This document shows positions 5,514 to 11,411 of a stretch of 13,394 bases of DNA, piece by piece. The notes beneath the pieces are model-generated. The model worked only from the letters and a program-made list of their open reading frames with translations. It ran no database searches and was not told the origin of the DNA. Numbering within the stretch: position 1 is the stretch's first letter; every line of letters begins with the position of its first letter. This DNA is from Nitrospinae bacterium RIFCSPLOWO2_12_39_16 (GTDB lineage Bacteria > Nitrospinota > Nitrospinia > UBA9942), in NCBI GenBank assembly GCA_001805005.1, contig MHDO01000145.1, positions 1 to 13,394 of the forward strand, in the 5' to 3' direction. The position numbers and the translations under genes are program-made.

Positions 5514-7334
5514 ATGAGTAGCAGGATTATAAAGTTACCCGATGAACTGGCTAATTGTATAGCTGCAGGTGAGGTGGTTGAGAGGCCTGCTTCTGTAGTC
5601 AGGGAGCTTACTGATAATTCAATAGATGCATGTGCCGGCAATATTACAATAGAAATTAAGGGTAGCGGCAAGAGGTATATAAGGGTGACTGATGATGGTA
5701 TTGGCATGACAAGGGATGATGCTGTCCTGTGTTTTGAAAGGCATGCAACAAGTAAGATAAAAACTATTAAAGACCTAAATGCTATTACTACCCTTGGATT
5801 TAGAGGGGAGGCACTTCCGAGTATTGCAGCTGTTTCTAATGTAAGGTTATCTACCTGTAATGAAGGAGAATCTGTAGGAACGGAGATAGAGGTTAATAAT
5901 GGGGCAGTAAAGTCAGTAAAGGATGCCCCGCCGGTAAAAGGGACATCGGTTGAGGTTAAAGACCTTTTTTTAAACATACCTGCACGGCTAAAATTCTTGA
6001 AGTCAGATACAACAGAATCTTCACATATTATAGAAATTGTAAATCAGCATGCCTTATCTCACCCGATGATAAAATTCAGAATGGAAAAAGGAGGGGGGAG
6101 ACTGCTCGACACCTTTTCAACGAATGATAGATTAAATCGTATAGCATCTATTTTTGGAAACGAGATAGTGAGCAATCTCATGCCTGTTGAAGAAAAATAT
6201 TCTTCTAACTTAAAACTCAGTGTTAGAGGGTATATCTCTAAGATAGGTGCGGATACCGGAAGCAGGGGGATGCAGTATATATTTGTCAATAGCCGATATA
6301 TCAGGGACAGGGTTATAAGCCATGCAGTTTATGAGGCATATAGGACTATGCTCCAGAGAGACAGACATCCTCTCTATTTTTTATTTTTAGATATTGACCC
6401 GAAGATGATAGATGTCAATGTCCATCCGACAAAGATTGAGGTAAGGTTTGTGCAGCAGAGTGAGATTCATAACTTTATAAGGGATGCCATAAGGGATAGT
6501 ATGAGGAGAAGTCAGAAGACAGAAGACAGAAGTCAGAAGTCAGAATTTGCAGAATGGACACGGATTACGGACGCAGATTCTTATAAAGACAAGGTTAGAG
6601 AGGCAACTGAAAGGTATATATCAAATCAAGAGTCAGGGAAAATTTTGGATTTTGGATTTCGGGGCACCCATCCAGTGAATGGGTCGTCGGATTTTAAATC
6701 AGAAATCAGAAATCAGAAATCAGAAATCAGGTTGTCTCCTGAAATGGAATCAGACCTCTCCAGATTTAAGCCGATCGGACAGATATTCAACTCTTTTATA
6801 ATTCTTCAGGGGGTTGACAATGTTATATTTATAGACCAGCATACAGCACATGAAAGGATTTTATATGAGAGATTCTTAAATAAGATGAGAGATTCAAGGA
6901 TAGAGGTTCAAACCATGCTGTTACCTGTGAACATAGAACTGTCAAGTAAGGAGTCATTAGTATTACAATCAAATCTTGACAATTTTAAAAAATTGGGGTT
7001 TGATATAGAATCTTTCGGAGAGAATAGTTTTGTGATAAGGTCAATACCATCAATTCTCTCCGGAGATGACTGTAAACAGGCAGTGAAAGATATCCTTGAT
7101 AAACTTGTATCAGAGCAAAAAGGCACATCTTTTGATGAGGTTATTAATAAAATGATTCTGGTAATGGCTTGCAGGGGTGCCGTTAAGGCAGGGCAGATTT
7201 TGAGTATAGAGGAGATGAGTTCTATGATAAAAGAACTGATGAATACAGTTAGACCCTTTACCTGCCCCCATGGCAGGCCGATTGCACTAACTATAGAAAA
7301 GGGACAGATACTAAAAGGATTTTTGAGAAAGTAA
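5514..7334 (+). CDS. mutL: DNA mismatch repair protein MutL, endonuclease type
   Basis: At 606 residues this is a typical MutL, linking MutS mismatch recognition to strand incision. The GHKL ATPase domain shows IAAGEVVERPASVVREL (16-32) with E31 and N35, DDGIGM (60-65), ERHATSKI (75-82) and TLGFRGEALPSI (93-104). The C-terminal domain has the metal-dependent nicking motif DQHTAHERILYE (441-452, the A of DQHA replaced by T), ACRGAVKAG (552-560) and CPHGRPI (584-590). It should therefore be an incising MutL, unlike the E. coli type. ATG 5514 is chosen because the family starts just before IIKLPDELANCIAAGE; the frame stays open upstream only within the sigma gene. The gap from the sigma stop is 8 bp. 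The interdomain linker (about 331-410) holds two heptamer arrays. No mutS is in the window. Confidence 0.97.
   Translation: MSSRIIKLPDELANCIAAGEVVERPASVVRELTDNSIDACAGNITIEIKGSGKRYIRVTDDGIGMTRDDAVLCFERHATSKIKTIKDLNAITTLGFRGEALPSIAAVSNVRLSTCNEGESVGTEIEVNNGAVKSVKDAPPVKGTSVEVKDLFLNIPARLKFLKSDTTESSHIIEIVNQHALSHPMIKFRMEKGGGRLLDTFSTNDRLNRIASIFGNEIVSNLMPVEEKYSSNLKLSVRGYISKIGADTGSRGMQYIFVNSRYIRDRVISHAVYEAYRTMLQRDRHPLYFLFLDIDPKMIDVNVHPTKIEVRFVQQSEIHNFIRDAIRDSMRRSQKTEDRSQKSEFAEWTRITDADSYKDKVREATERYISNQESGKILDFGFRGTHPVNGSSDFKSEIRNQKSEIRLSPEMESDLSRFKPIGQIFNSFIILQGVDNVIFIDQHTAHERILYERFLNKMRDSRIEVQTMLLPVNIELSSKESLVLQSNLDNFKKLGFDIESFGENSFVIRSIPSILSGDDCKQAVKDILDKLVSEQKGTSFDEVINKMILVMACRGAVKAGQILSIEEMSSMIKELMNTVRPFTCPHGRPIALTIEKGQILKGFLRK
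6506..6547. repeat. CAGAAGT heptamer array in the mutL linker
   Basis: Six 7-bp units occupy 6506-6547: GAGAAGT, CAGAAGA, CAGAAGA, CAGAAGT, CAGAAGT and CAGAATT. They encode a Ser/Gln/Lys/Glu-rich stretch at residues 331-344, right after the ATPase domain. About 14 bp downstream, 6561-6579 (CGGATTACGGACGCAGATT) looks like a decayed copy of the CAGATT word family seen at 1356-1434. Confidence 0.9.
6696..6730. repeat. AAATCAG heptamer array in the mutL linker
   Basis: Five perfect 7-bp copies of AAATCAG (35 bp with no mismatch) lie in frame. They encode residues near 395-406 with a heptapeptide period (KSEIRNQ then KSEIR), because three heptamers make seven codons. The perfect copies suggest recent expansion. 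A 6-bp stem ACCCAT/ATGGGT lies just upstream (6667-6685). Confidence 0.93.
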
Positions 7335-7340
7335 ATATTA

Positions 7341-7496
7341 AGCCACGGACTTACACAGACATTTAACTGATTTCATTGCAAAATTATCAATGAAAAACTA
7401 TCAATTAACAATGAAGGAAAGCAGGTTTTGAAATGCTAATTGTTAATTTTACATTTTGCATTGAAGTCTGTATTTAGTCAGTGAAAGTCTGTGGCT
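7341..7496. repeat. Nested double palindrome filling the mutL-guaB gap
   Basis: The outer arms at 7341-7361 and 7476-7496 (AGCCACGGACTT... pairing with ...AAGTCTGTGGCT) match in about 17 of 21 positions. Inside them are inner arms 7387-7412 and 7439-7464 (TCAATGAAAA... to ...TTTTGCATTGA), 26 nt each with about five mismatches, which include ATTAACAAT/ATTGTTAAT. The inner arms again use TCAAT-type words. AAAG and five T follow the outer stem at 7497-7505, immediately before the guaB ribosome-binding site, so a weak terminator or attenuator role is conceivable but unproven. Confidence 0.85.
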
Positions 7497-7505
7497 AAAG
7501 TTTTT

Positions 7506-7513
7506 AAGGAGGT
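7506..7513 (+). promoter_or_regulatory. Strong Shine-Dalgarno sequence of guaB
   Basis: AAGGAGGT is a perfect match to the 16S rRNA 3' end, five bases before the ATG at 7519. It settles the guaB start and shows that this organism uses classical ribosome-binding sites, which makes the missing ones at purF and guaA notable. Confidence 0.9.
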
Positions 7514-7518
7514 AACTA

Positions 7519-8982
7519 ATGCTTAATAAAGAAATAAAGGAGTGTCTTACATTTGACGATGTCCTTCTCCTTCCGGGGAAATCATCTGTGCTTCCAAAAG
7601 AGGCAGATATATCAACCTATATCACCAAAAAGATAAAACTTAATTGTCCGTTGGTCAGTGCCCCTATGGATACAGTTACTGAGGCAGGCCTTGCAATTGC
7701 CCTTGCCCAGGAGGGTGGGATAGGCATAATACACAAAAACCTCTCAGTTGAAGAGCAGATTAATGAAGTTGATAAGGTAAAGAGGTCTGTAAGCGGCATG
7801 ATAGTAGAGCCGATTACTATGTCTCCTGACGAAAGTATCAGTAAGGCTCTTGATGTAATGAGAAAGTATCAGATTTCTGGTATACCGATTACAAAAGGAG
7901 AAAAACTGGTTGGTATCCTTACAAACAGGGATTTGAGATTTGAGACAGACCTGAAAAAAAGGATATCCGAATTGATGACAAAAGATGATTTGGTGACAGT
8001 GCCTATAGGGACTACCCTGGAGCAGTCAAAAGAGCTTCTCCATAAGAACAGGATTGAGAAGCTATTGGTAGTTGATAAAGAAAGAAATCTTAAAGGGCTT
8101 ATTACAATAAAGGATATAGAAAAGAACAGGAAATACCCTTCTGCAGCTAAGGACAGCTTTGGAAGGCTCATTGTAGGGGCGGCGGTAGGAATATCAAATG
8201 ACAGAAAGGAAAGGGTTAAGGCACTTGTGAAGGCAGGTGCAGATATAATTGTGGTAGATACAGCCCATGGTCATTCTGAGTATGTAATCAAGGTTATTGA
8301 ATCAATTAAGGGTGAGTATCCTGATATTCAGGTGGTAGGCGGGAATGTGGCAACTCCTGAAGGGGCAGAGGATTTAATAAAGGCAGGTGTTGATGCTGTA
8401 AAAGTCGGGATAGGGCCAGGCTCTATATGCACGACACGGATTATTGCCGGCGTCGGTGTTCCGCAGATAACTGCAATTACCGAGTGCTCAAAGGTTGCAG
8501 ATAAATATGGCATACCTATAATTGCAGACGGCGGTATAAAGTATTCGGGGGACATTACAAAGGCAATTGCCGGAGGTGCAAGGTGTGTGATGATTGGGAG
8601 TTTATTCGCCGGGACAGAAGAGAGTCCGGGAGAAAAGATACTATATCAGGGGAGGAGTTATAAGGAATACAGGGGAATGGGCTCTATCGGTGCTATGGCA
8701 GAGGGGAGTTCGGATAGATATTTTCAGGATATGCAGTTTACGGAGACAAAACTTGTCCCTGAAGGTGTGGAGGGGAGGATTCCATATAAAGGCTCACTTT
8801 CATTTACAGTTCATCAGCTGCTCGGCGGATTAAGGGCAGGTATGGGATATACCGGATGCAGGAATATAGAGGAATTGAGAAAAAATACAGGGTTTATCAG
8901 AATAACCCAGTCAGGCTTGAGGGAAAGCCATGTTCACGATGTGATAATTACAAAGGAGGCACCAAATTATATAGTGGAGTAG
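7519..8982 (+). CDS. guaB: Inosine-5'-monophosphate dehydrogenase
   Basis: This enzyme oxidises IMP to XMP with NAD+, the rate-limiting step toward GMP. At 487 residues it is a full-length bacterial form. The (beta/alpha)8 barrel opens with LTFDDVLLLPG (10-20) and SAPMDTVTEAGLAIALAQ (47-64). Two CBS domains are inserted at roughly 97-205 (ITMSPDESISKALDVM and the second repeat with LVTVPIGTTLEQ). The catalytic loop is GPGSICTTR (299-307) with nucleophile C304. ADGGIKYSGD, the IMP phosphate region with GSLFAGTEESPG, the flap segment YRGMGSIGAM and EGVEGRIPYKG all follow. A strong Shine-Dalgarno sequence precedes the ATG. No purine riboswitch is recognisable upstream; the leader is a word palindrome. 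Its stop is 5 bp from the convergent zinc-ribbon gene, with guaA beyond. Confidence 0.98.
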   Translation: MLNKEIKECLTFDDVLLLPGKSSVLPKEADISTYITKKIKLNCPLVSAPMDTVTEAGLAIALAQEGGIGIIHKNLSVEEQINEVDKVKRSVSGMIVEPITMSPDESISKALDVMRKYQISGIPITKGEKLVGILTNRDLRFETDLKKRISELMTKDDLVTVPIGTTLEQSKELLHKNRIEKLLVVDKERNLKGLITIKDIEKNRKYPSAAKDSFGRLIVGAAVGISNDRKERVKALVKAGADIIVVDTAHGHSEYVIKVIESIKGEYPDIQVVGGNVATPEGAEDLIKAGVDAVKVGIGPGSICTTRIIAGVGVPQITAITECSKVADKYGIPIIADGGIKYSGDITKAIAGGARCVMIGSLFAGTEESPGEKILYQGRSYKEYRGMGSIGAMAEGSSDRYFQDMQFTETKLVPEGVEGRIPYKGSLSFTVHQLLGGLRAGMGYTGCRNIEELRKNTGFIRITQSGLRESHVHDVIITKEAPNYIVE

Positions 8983-8987
8983 CGGTG

Positions 8988-9230
8988 TTACATCATGCCG
9001 CAGGTGCCGCCGCTGCATGGTGAGTAACCGCCCGGGGAAGGATAATCACAGCTTCCAGTATCACAGGAAGATGAACTATCAGAAGAACCTACGGCAGCAA
9101 ATGATGACATGAGTTTTTCAGTTTTCTTAGAACCGCATTTTGAACATACGGCATCTTCCTTTTTTGATGCAAGATGCATAATTTCAAACCTATTGTTGCA
9201 ATTCAAACATCTATATTCGTATATTGGCAT
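8988..9230 (-). CDS. FmdB-family zinc-ribbon protein
   Basis: This 80-residue protein is encoded on the minus strand between guaB and guaA. It starts with the FmdB hallmark MPIYEYRC and has two CxxC knuckles (C8/C11 and C29/C32) forming one zinc ribbon, followed by KLMSSFAAVG typical of the family. The C-terminal half (46-80) is a Ser/Gly-rich tail with four more cysteines (56, 61, 72, 77), possibly a second metal site or just a flexible tail. The family was named after a putative regulator in an amide-degradation locus, and its real role is unknown. A good ribosome-binding site, GGGAGGT on the minus strand (complement of about 9233-9241), precedes the start. It converges with guaB (5-bp gap) and diverges from guaA, so it forms its own small transcription unit. 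Confidence 0.9.
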   Translation of the reverse strand: MPIYEYRCLNCNNRFEIMHLASKKEDAVCSKCGSKKTEKLMSSFAAVGSSDSSSSCDTGSCDYPSPGGYSPCSGGTCGMM

Positions 9231-9301
9231 ATCAAACCTCCCAATTTAATACTATTTTAATCAAAAATAGCATATTTTAACTAAATAATCAATTTTTTGT
9301 T

Positions 9302-9329
9302 TTGACATAATATTTATGTTTGTTATTAT
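9302..9329 (+). promoter_or_regulatory. Predicted sigma-70-type promoter of guaA
   Basis: A consensus -35 box TTGACA (9302-9307) is followed by a 16-bp spacer and TATTAT (9324-9329; alternatively ATTATA at 9325-9330 with 17 bp). Transcription would begin near 9336, only about nine bases before the guaA ATG. The region is very AT-rich and lies in the divergent gap with the zinc-ribbon gene, where a promoter is expected. Confidence 0.65.
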
Positions 9330-9334
9330 AACAA
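9320..9334. promoter_or_regulatory. Operator-like dyad over the guaA -10 box
   Basis: TTGTTAT-T-ATAACAA is a perfect 7-bp inverted repeat around a single base, covering the predicted -10 element and start region of guaA. The complementary strand reads TATAAT at the same spot. It may be a repressor site, or simply AT-rich chance symmetry; no regulator family can be named. Confidence 0.4.
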
Positions 9335-9344
9335 GTTAAAAAAT

Positions 9345-10916
9345 ATGAGAGATATACATCAGGAAAAGATACTAATACTCGATTTCGGCTCACAATATAC
9401 CCAGTTGATTGCAAGGAGGGTGAGAGAGTGCAGGGTATATTGCGAGATAATACCCTTTAATGCAGGGATTGAGAGGATTAAGAGAGATAATCCTAAGGGG
9501 ATAATACTGTCCGGCAGTCCATCAAGTGTTTATATGACAAATGCACCTTTGATAGATAAGAAGATATTTGAACTCGGTATCCCTGTCCTTGGTATATGTT
9601 ATGGTATGCAGTTGATAACCCATCTCTTAGGGGGTGTTGTATCAAAGTCTGTAAAAAGGGAATATGGGAAGGCAGAACTTGTGATTGATAACGATTCTGA
9701 TATTTTTAAAAATTTAACTCCGCACTCCGCACTACACACTCCTCATTCTATAACTGTCTGGATGAGTCATAGCGACAGGATTGAAAGGATGCCTGATGGT
9801 TTTATAAAAATTGCACACTCTGATAATTCCCCTGTAGCAGCCATGAGGAGCAGTGATTCTAAGCTGTTTGGGATTCAATTTCACCCTGAGGTGGTTCATA
9901 CGGCTAAGGGTATAGAGATTTTTAAAAATTTCCTTTATAATATCTGCCGCTGTTCACCCTCATGGACAATGGCATCTTTTGTGGAATATTCTGTAGAGGA
10001 TATTAAAAGCAGGGTAAAAGATAAAAGGGTGATGTGTGCATTGAGCGGCGGTGTTGATTCATCCGTTACGGCTGTTTTAGTTCACCGTGCAATAGGTGAC
10101 AGGCTTACATGTGTTTTTGTCAATAACGGGCTTTTGAGAAAGGGAGAGGCAGATAAGGTATTATCGGTATTCAGGAATAATTTTCATATTAAGTTAATTT
10201 ATGCAGATGCTGAAGAGAGATTTTTAAATAAGTTGAGAGGGATTACAGACCCGGAAGAGAAGAGAAAGATTATAGGGCGGGAGTTTATTGCTGTATTTGA
10301 AGAGGAGGCAAAAAAGATAGGGGGATTTGATTTCCTTGCACAGGGGACACTATATCCCGATGTAATTGAGAGTACATCTTTTAAGGGACCTTCTGCCACT
10401 ATAAAGACCCATCATAATGTTGGAGGGCTTCCAACTGACATGGAATTTGAGCTGATTGAGCCCTTAAGGGAATTGTTTAAAGATGAAGTGAGACTTTTGG
10501 GGAAAGAATTGAATATGTCTGATGATATTTTGTGGAGACAGCCGTTTCCAGGACCTGGTCTTGCTATAAGGGTTCTTGGTGAGGTTACAAGAGATAGGCT
10601 TGAGCTGTTGAGGGGTGCAGATGCAATTGTCCTTGAAGAGATTAAAAAGGCAGGTTTATATAGAGAGATATGGCAATCGTTTGCAGTGCTTCTGCCTGTA
10701 AAGAGTGTCGGCGTAATGGGGGATGAGAGGACTTATGAAAATGTGGTGGGACTAAGGGCTGTAACGAGTACCGATGGGATGACTGCAGACTGGGCAAAAC
10801 TCCCCTATGATTTATTGGGGGTTATATCAAGCCGTATAATTAATGAGGTGAAGGGGGTTAACAGGGTTGTCTATGACATAAGCTCTAAACCACCAAGTAC
10901 AATAGAGTGGGAATAA
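9345..10916 (+). CDS. guaA: GMP synthase (glutamine-hydrolysing)
   Basis: This enzyme aminates XMP to GMP using glutamine and ATP. At 523 residues it is a complete two-domain form. The class I amidotransferase domain shows ILDFGSQYTQLIARRVRE (11-28), the nucleophile C85 in GICYGMQ, and H180/E182 in FHPEV. The ATP pyrophosphatase P-loop is LSGGVDSSVTA (233-243); FVNNGLLRKGE, AQGTLYPDVIES and RQPFPGPGLAIR follow, and the protein ends at STIEWE. Residues 124-135 (LTPHSALHTPHS) are a repeat-coded insert just before the conserved VWMSHSDR. The ATG at 9345 gives the usual family N-terminus, but no Shine-Dalgarno sequence precedes it; with the predicted promoter the message would be nearly leaderless. 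guaB lies upstream but is separated by an opposing gene, so the two do not form a simple operon. Confidence 0.98.
   Translation: MRDIHQEKILILDFGSQYTQLIARRVRECRVYCEIIPFNAGIERIKRDNPKGIILSGSPSSVYMTNAPLIDKKIFELGIPVLGICYGMQLITHLLGGVVSKSVKREYGKAELVIDNDSDIFKNLTPHSALHTPHSITVWMSHSDRIERMPDGFIKIAHSDNSPVAAMRSSDSKLFGIQFHPEVVHTAKGIEIFKNFLYNICRCSPSWTMASFVEYSVEDIKSRVKDKRVMCALSGGVDSSVTAVLVHRAIGDRLTCVFVNNGLLRKGEADKVLSVFRNNFHIKLIYADAEERFLNKLRGITDPEEKRKIIGREFIAVFEEEAKKIGGFDFLAQGTLYPDVIESTSFKGPSATIKTHHNVGGLPTDMEFELIEPLRELFKDEVRLLGKELNMSDDILWRQPFPGPGLAIRVLGEVTRDRLELLRGADAIVLEEIKKAGLYREIWQSFAVLLPVKSVGVMGDERTYENVVGLRAVTSTDGMTADWAKLPYDLLGVISSRIINEVKGVNRVVYDISSKPPSTIEWE
9716..9749. repeat. CCGCACT heptamer array inside guaA
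   Basis: Tandem 7-bp units CCGCACT, CCGCACT, ACACACT and CCTCATT (9720-9747), with a partial AACT before them, lie in frame. They code for the TPHSALHTPHS insert in the glutaminase domain, upstream of the VWMSH motif and away from C85, H180 and E182. Confidence 0.85.
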
Positions 10917-10922
10917 AATGAT

Positions 10923-11002
10923 AGTTAAAGAGTTGAGGAGTTACGGAGTTAAGGAGTTATGATTTAAACTCTTTAGCTCTTCAACTCCCTAACTCTTTAA
11001 CT
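10923..11002. repeat. Palindrome built from GGAGTT octamers
   Basis: Two 36-nt arms, 10923-10958 and 10967-11002, pair with roughly eight mismatches around an 8-nt loop. The left arm reads AGTTAAAGAGTTGAGGAGTT and continues with GGAGTT at 8-bp steps. It fills nearly all of the guaA-FYDLN gap and uses the same word as the array inside the sigma-factor gene. Confidence 0.9.
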
Positions 11003-11017
11003 CTTAATGGGGGGAAT

Positions 11018-11311
11018 ATGACAAAAAATAAATATGGCAACAGGTATCAGTGTTTTAAATGCGGATGTAAATTTTATGACTTAAACAAACCTAAGGCAAT
11101 ATGCCCAAAATGCGGGGCTGACCAGTCAGGTGCCCCGAAGCGTGAAAAGTCGGCACATGCAGCAGTTCACAAGGTGCCGGTAATTCCAATTCCTGATGAG
11201 GAGTTATCTGAAGAGATTGCCTCTGATATAGAAGAGGGTGAAGAGGTTTTTGGCGGGATAGAAGATGAAGAATTCCCTCTTGAAATTAATGAAGAAGAAG
11301 AAGAATTTTAA
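11018..11311 (+). CDS. TIGR02300 / FYDLN-acid zinc-ribbon protein
   Basis: This 97-residue protein has an N-terminal zinc ribbon: C12/C15 in YQCFKCGCKFYDLNKP, which contains the FYDLN block naming the family, and C29/C32 in ICPKCGA. The rest is a charged tail that becomes extremely acidic (positions 62-97, ending in five consecutive Glu then Phe). The function of the family is unknown; a nucleic-acid or RNA-polymerase partner is sometimes guessed from the ribbon-plus-acid layout, but nothing here proves it. The ATG is preceded by GGGGGG (11009-11014), a usable ribosome-binding site right after the octamer palindrome. It lies between guaA and dnaE in the same direction. Confidence 0.88.
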   Translation: MTKNKYGNRYQCFKCGCKFYDLNKPKAICPKCGADQSGAPKREKSAHAAVHKVPVIPIPDEELSEEIASDIEEGEEVFGGIEDEEFPLEINEEEEEF

Positions 11312-11323
11312 CTTAAAGGATTC

Positions 11324-11398
11324 AAGGGTTCAAGGATTCAAGGGTTTAAGTGAAAATAAAATACTTATCCCCTCGAACCATTGAATCTTTGAACCCTT
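11324..11398. repeat. Palindrome built from GGGTTCAA octamers
   Basis: Two 27-nt arms (11324-11350 and 11372-11398) are reverse complements with about four or five mismatches, separated by 21 nt. The left arm is an 8-bp tandem, AAGGGTTCAAGGATTCAAGG and on. It fills most of the gap ahead of dnaE, ending 13 bp before the ATG. Confidence 0.9.
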
Positions 11399-11411
11399 CT
11401 TTTGAGTGCCT

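Noticed and set aside
5369..5977. 202-codon open frame on the minus strand
   Set aside because: It is antisense to the well-supported sigma factor and mutL, shows no family motif, and is a shadow of their codon usage.
6506..6730. Possible CRISPR-like array from repeated short units
   Set aside because: Units are 7 bp with no unique spacers, they lie inside mutL, and no cas genes are present.
7335..7518. Purine riboswitch ahead of guaB
   Set aside because: The leader is explained by nested inverted repeats; no three-way junction with the conserved purine-aptamer loops could be recognised.
8594..8833. 79-codon plus-strand frame inside guaB
   Set aside because: It is out of frame with the conserved GuaB active-site flap region and has no recognisable domain.
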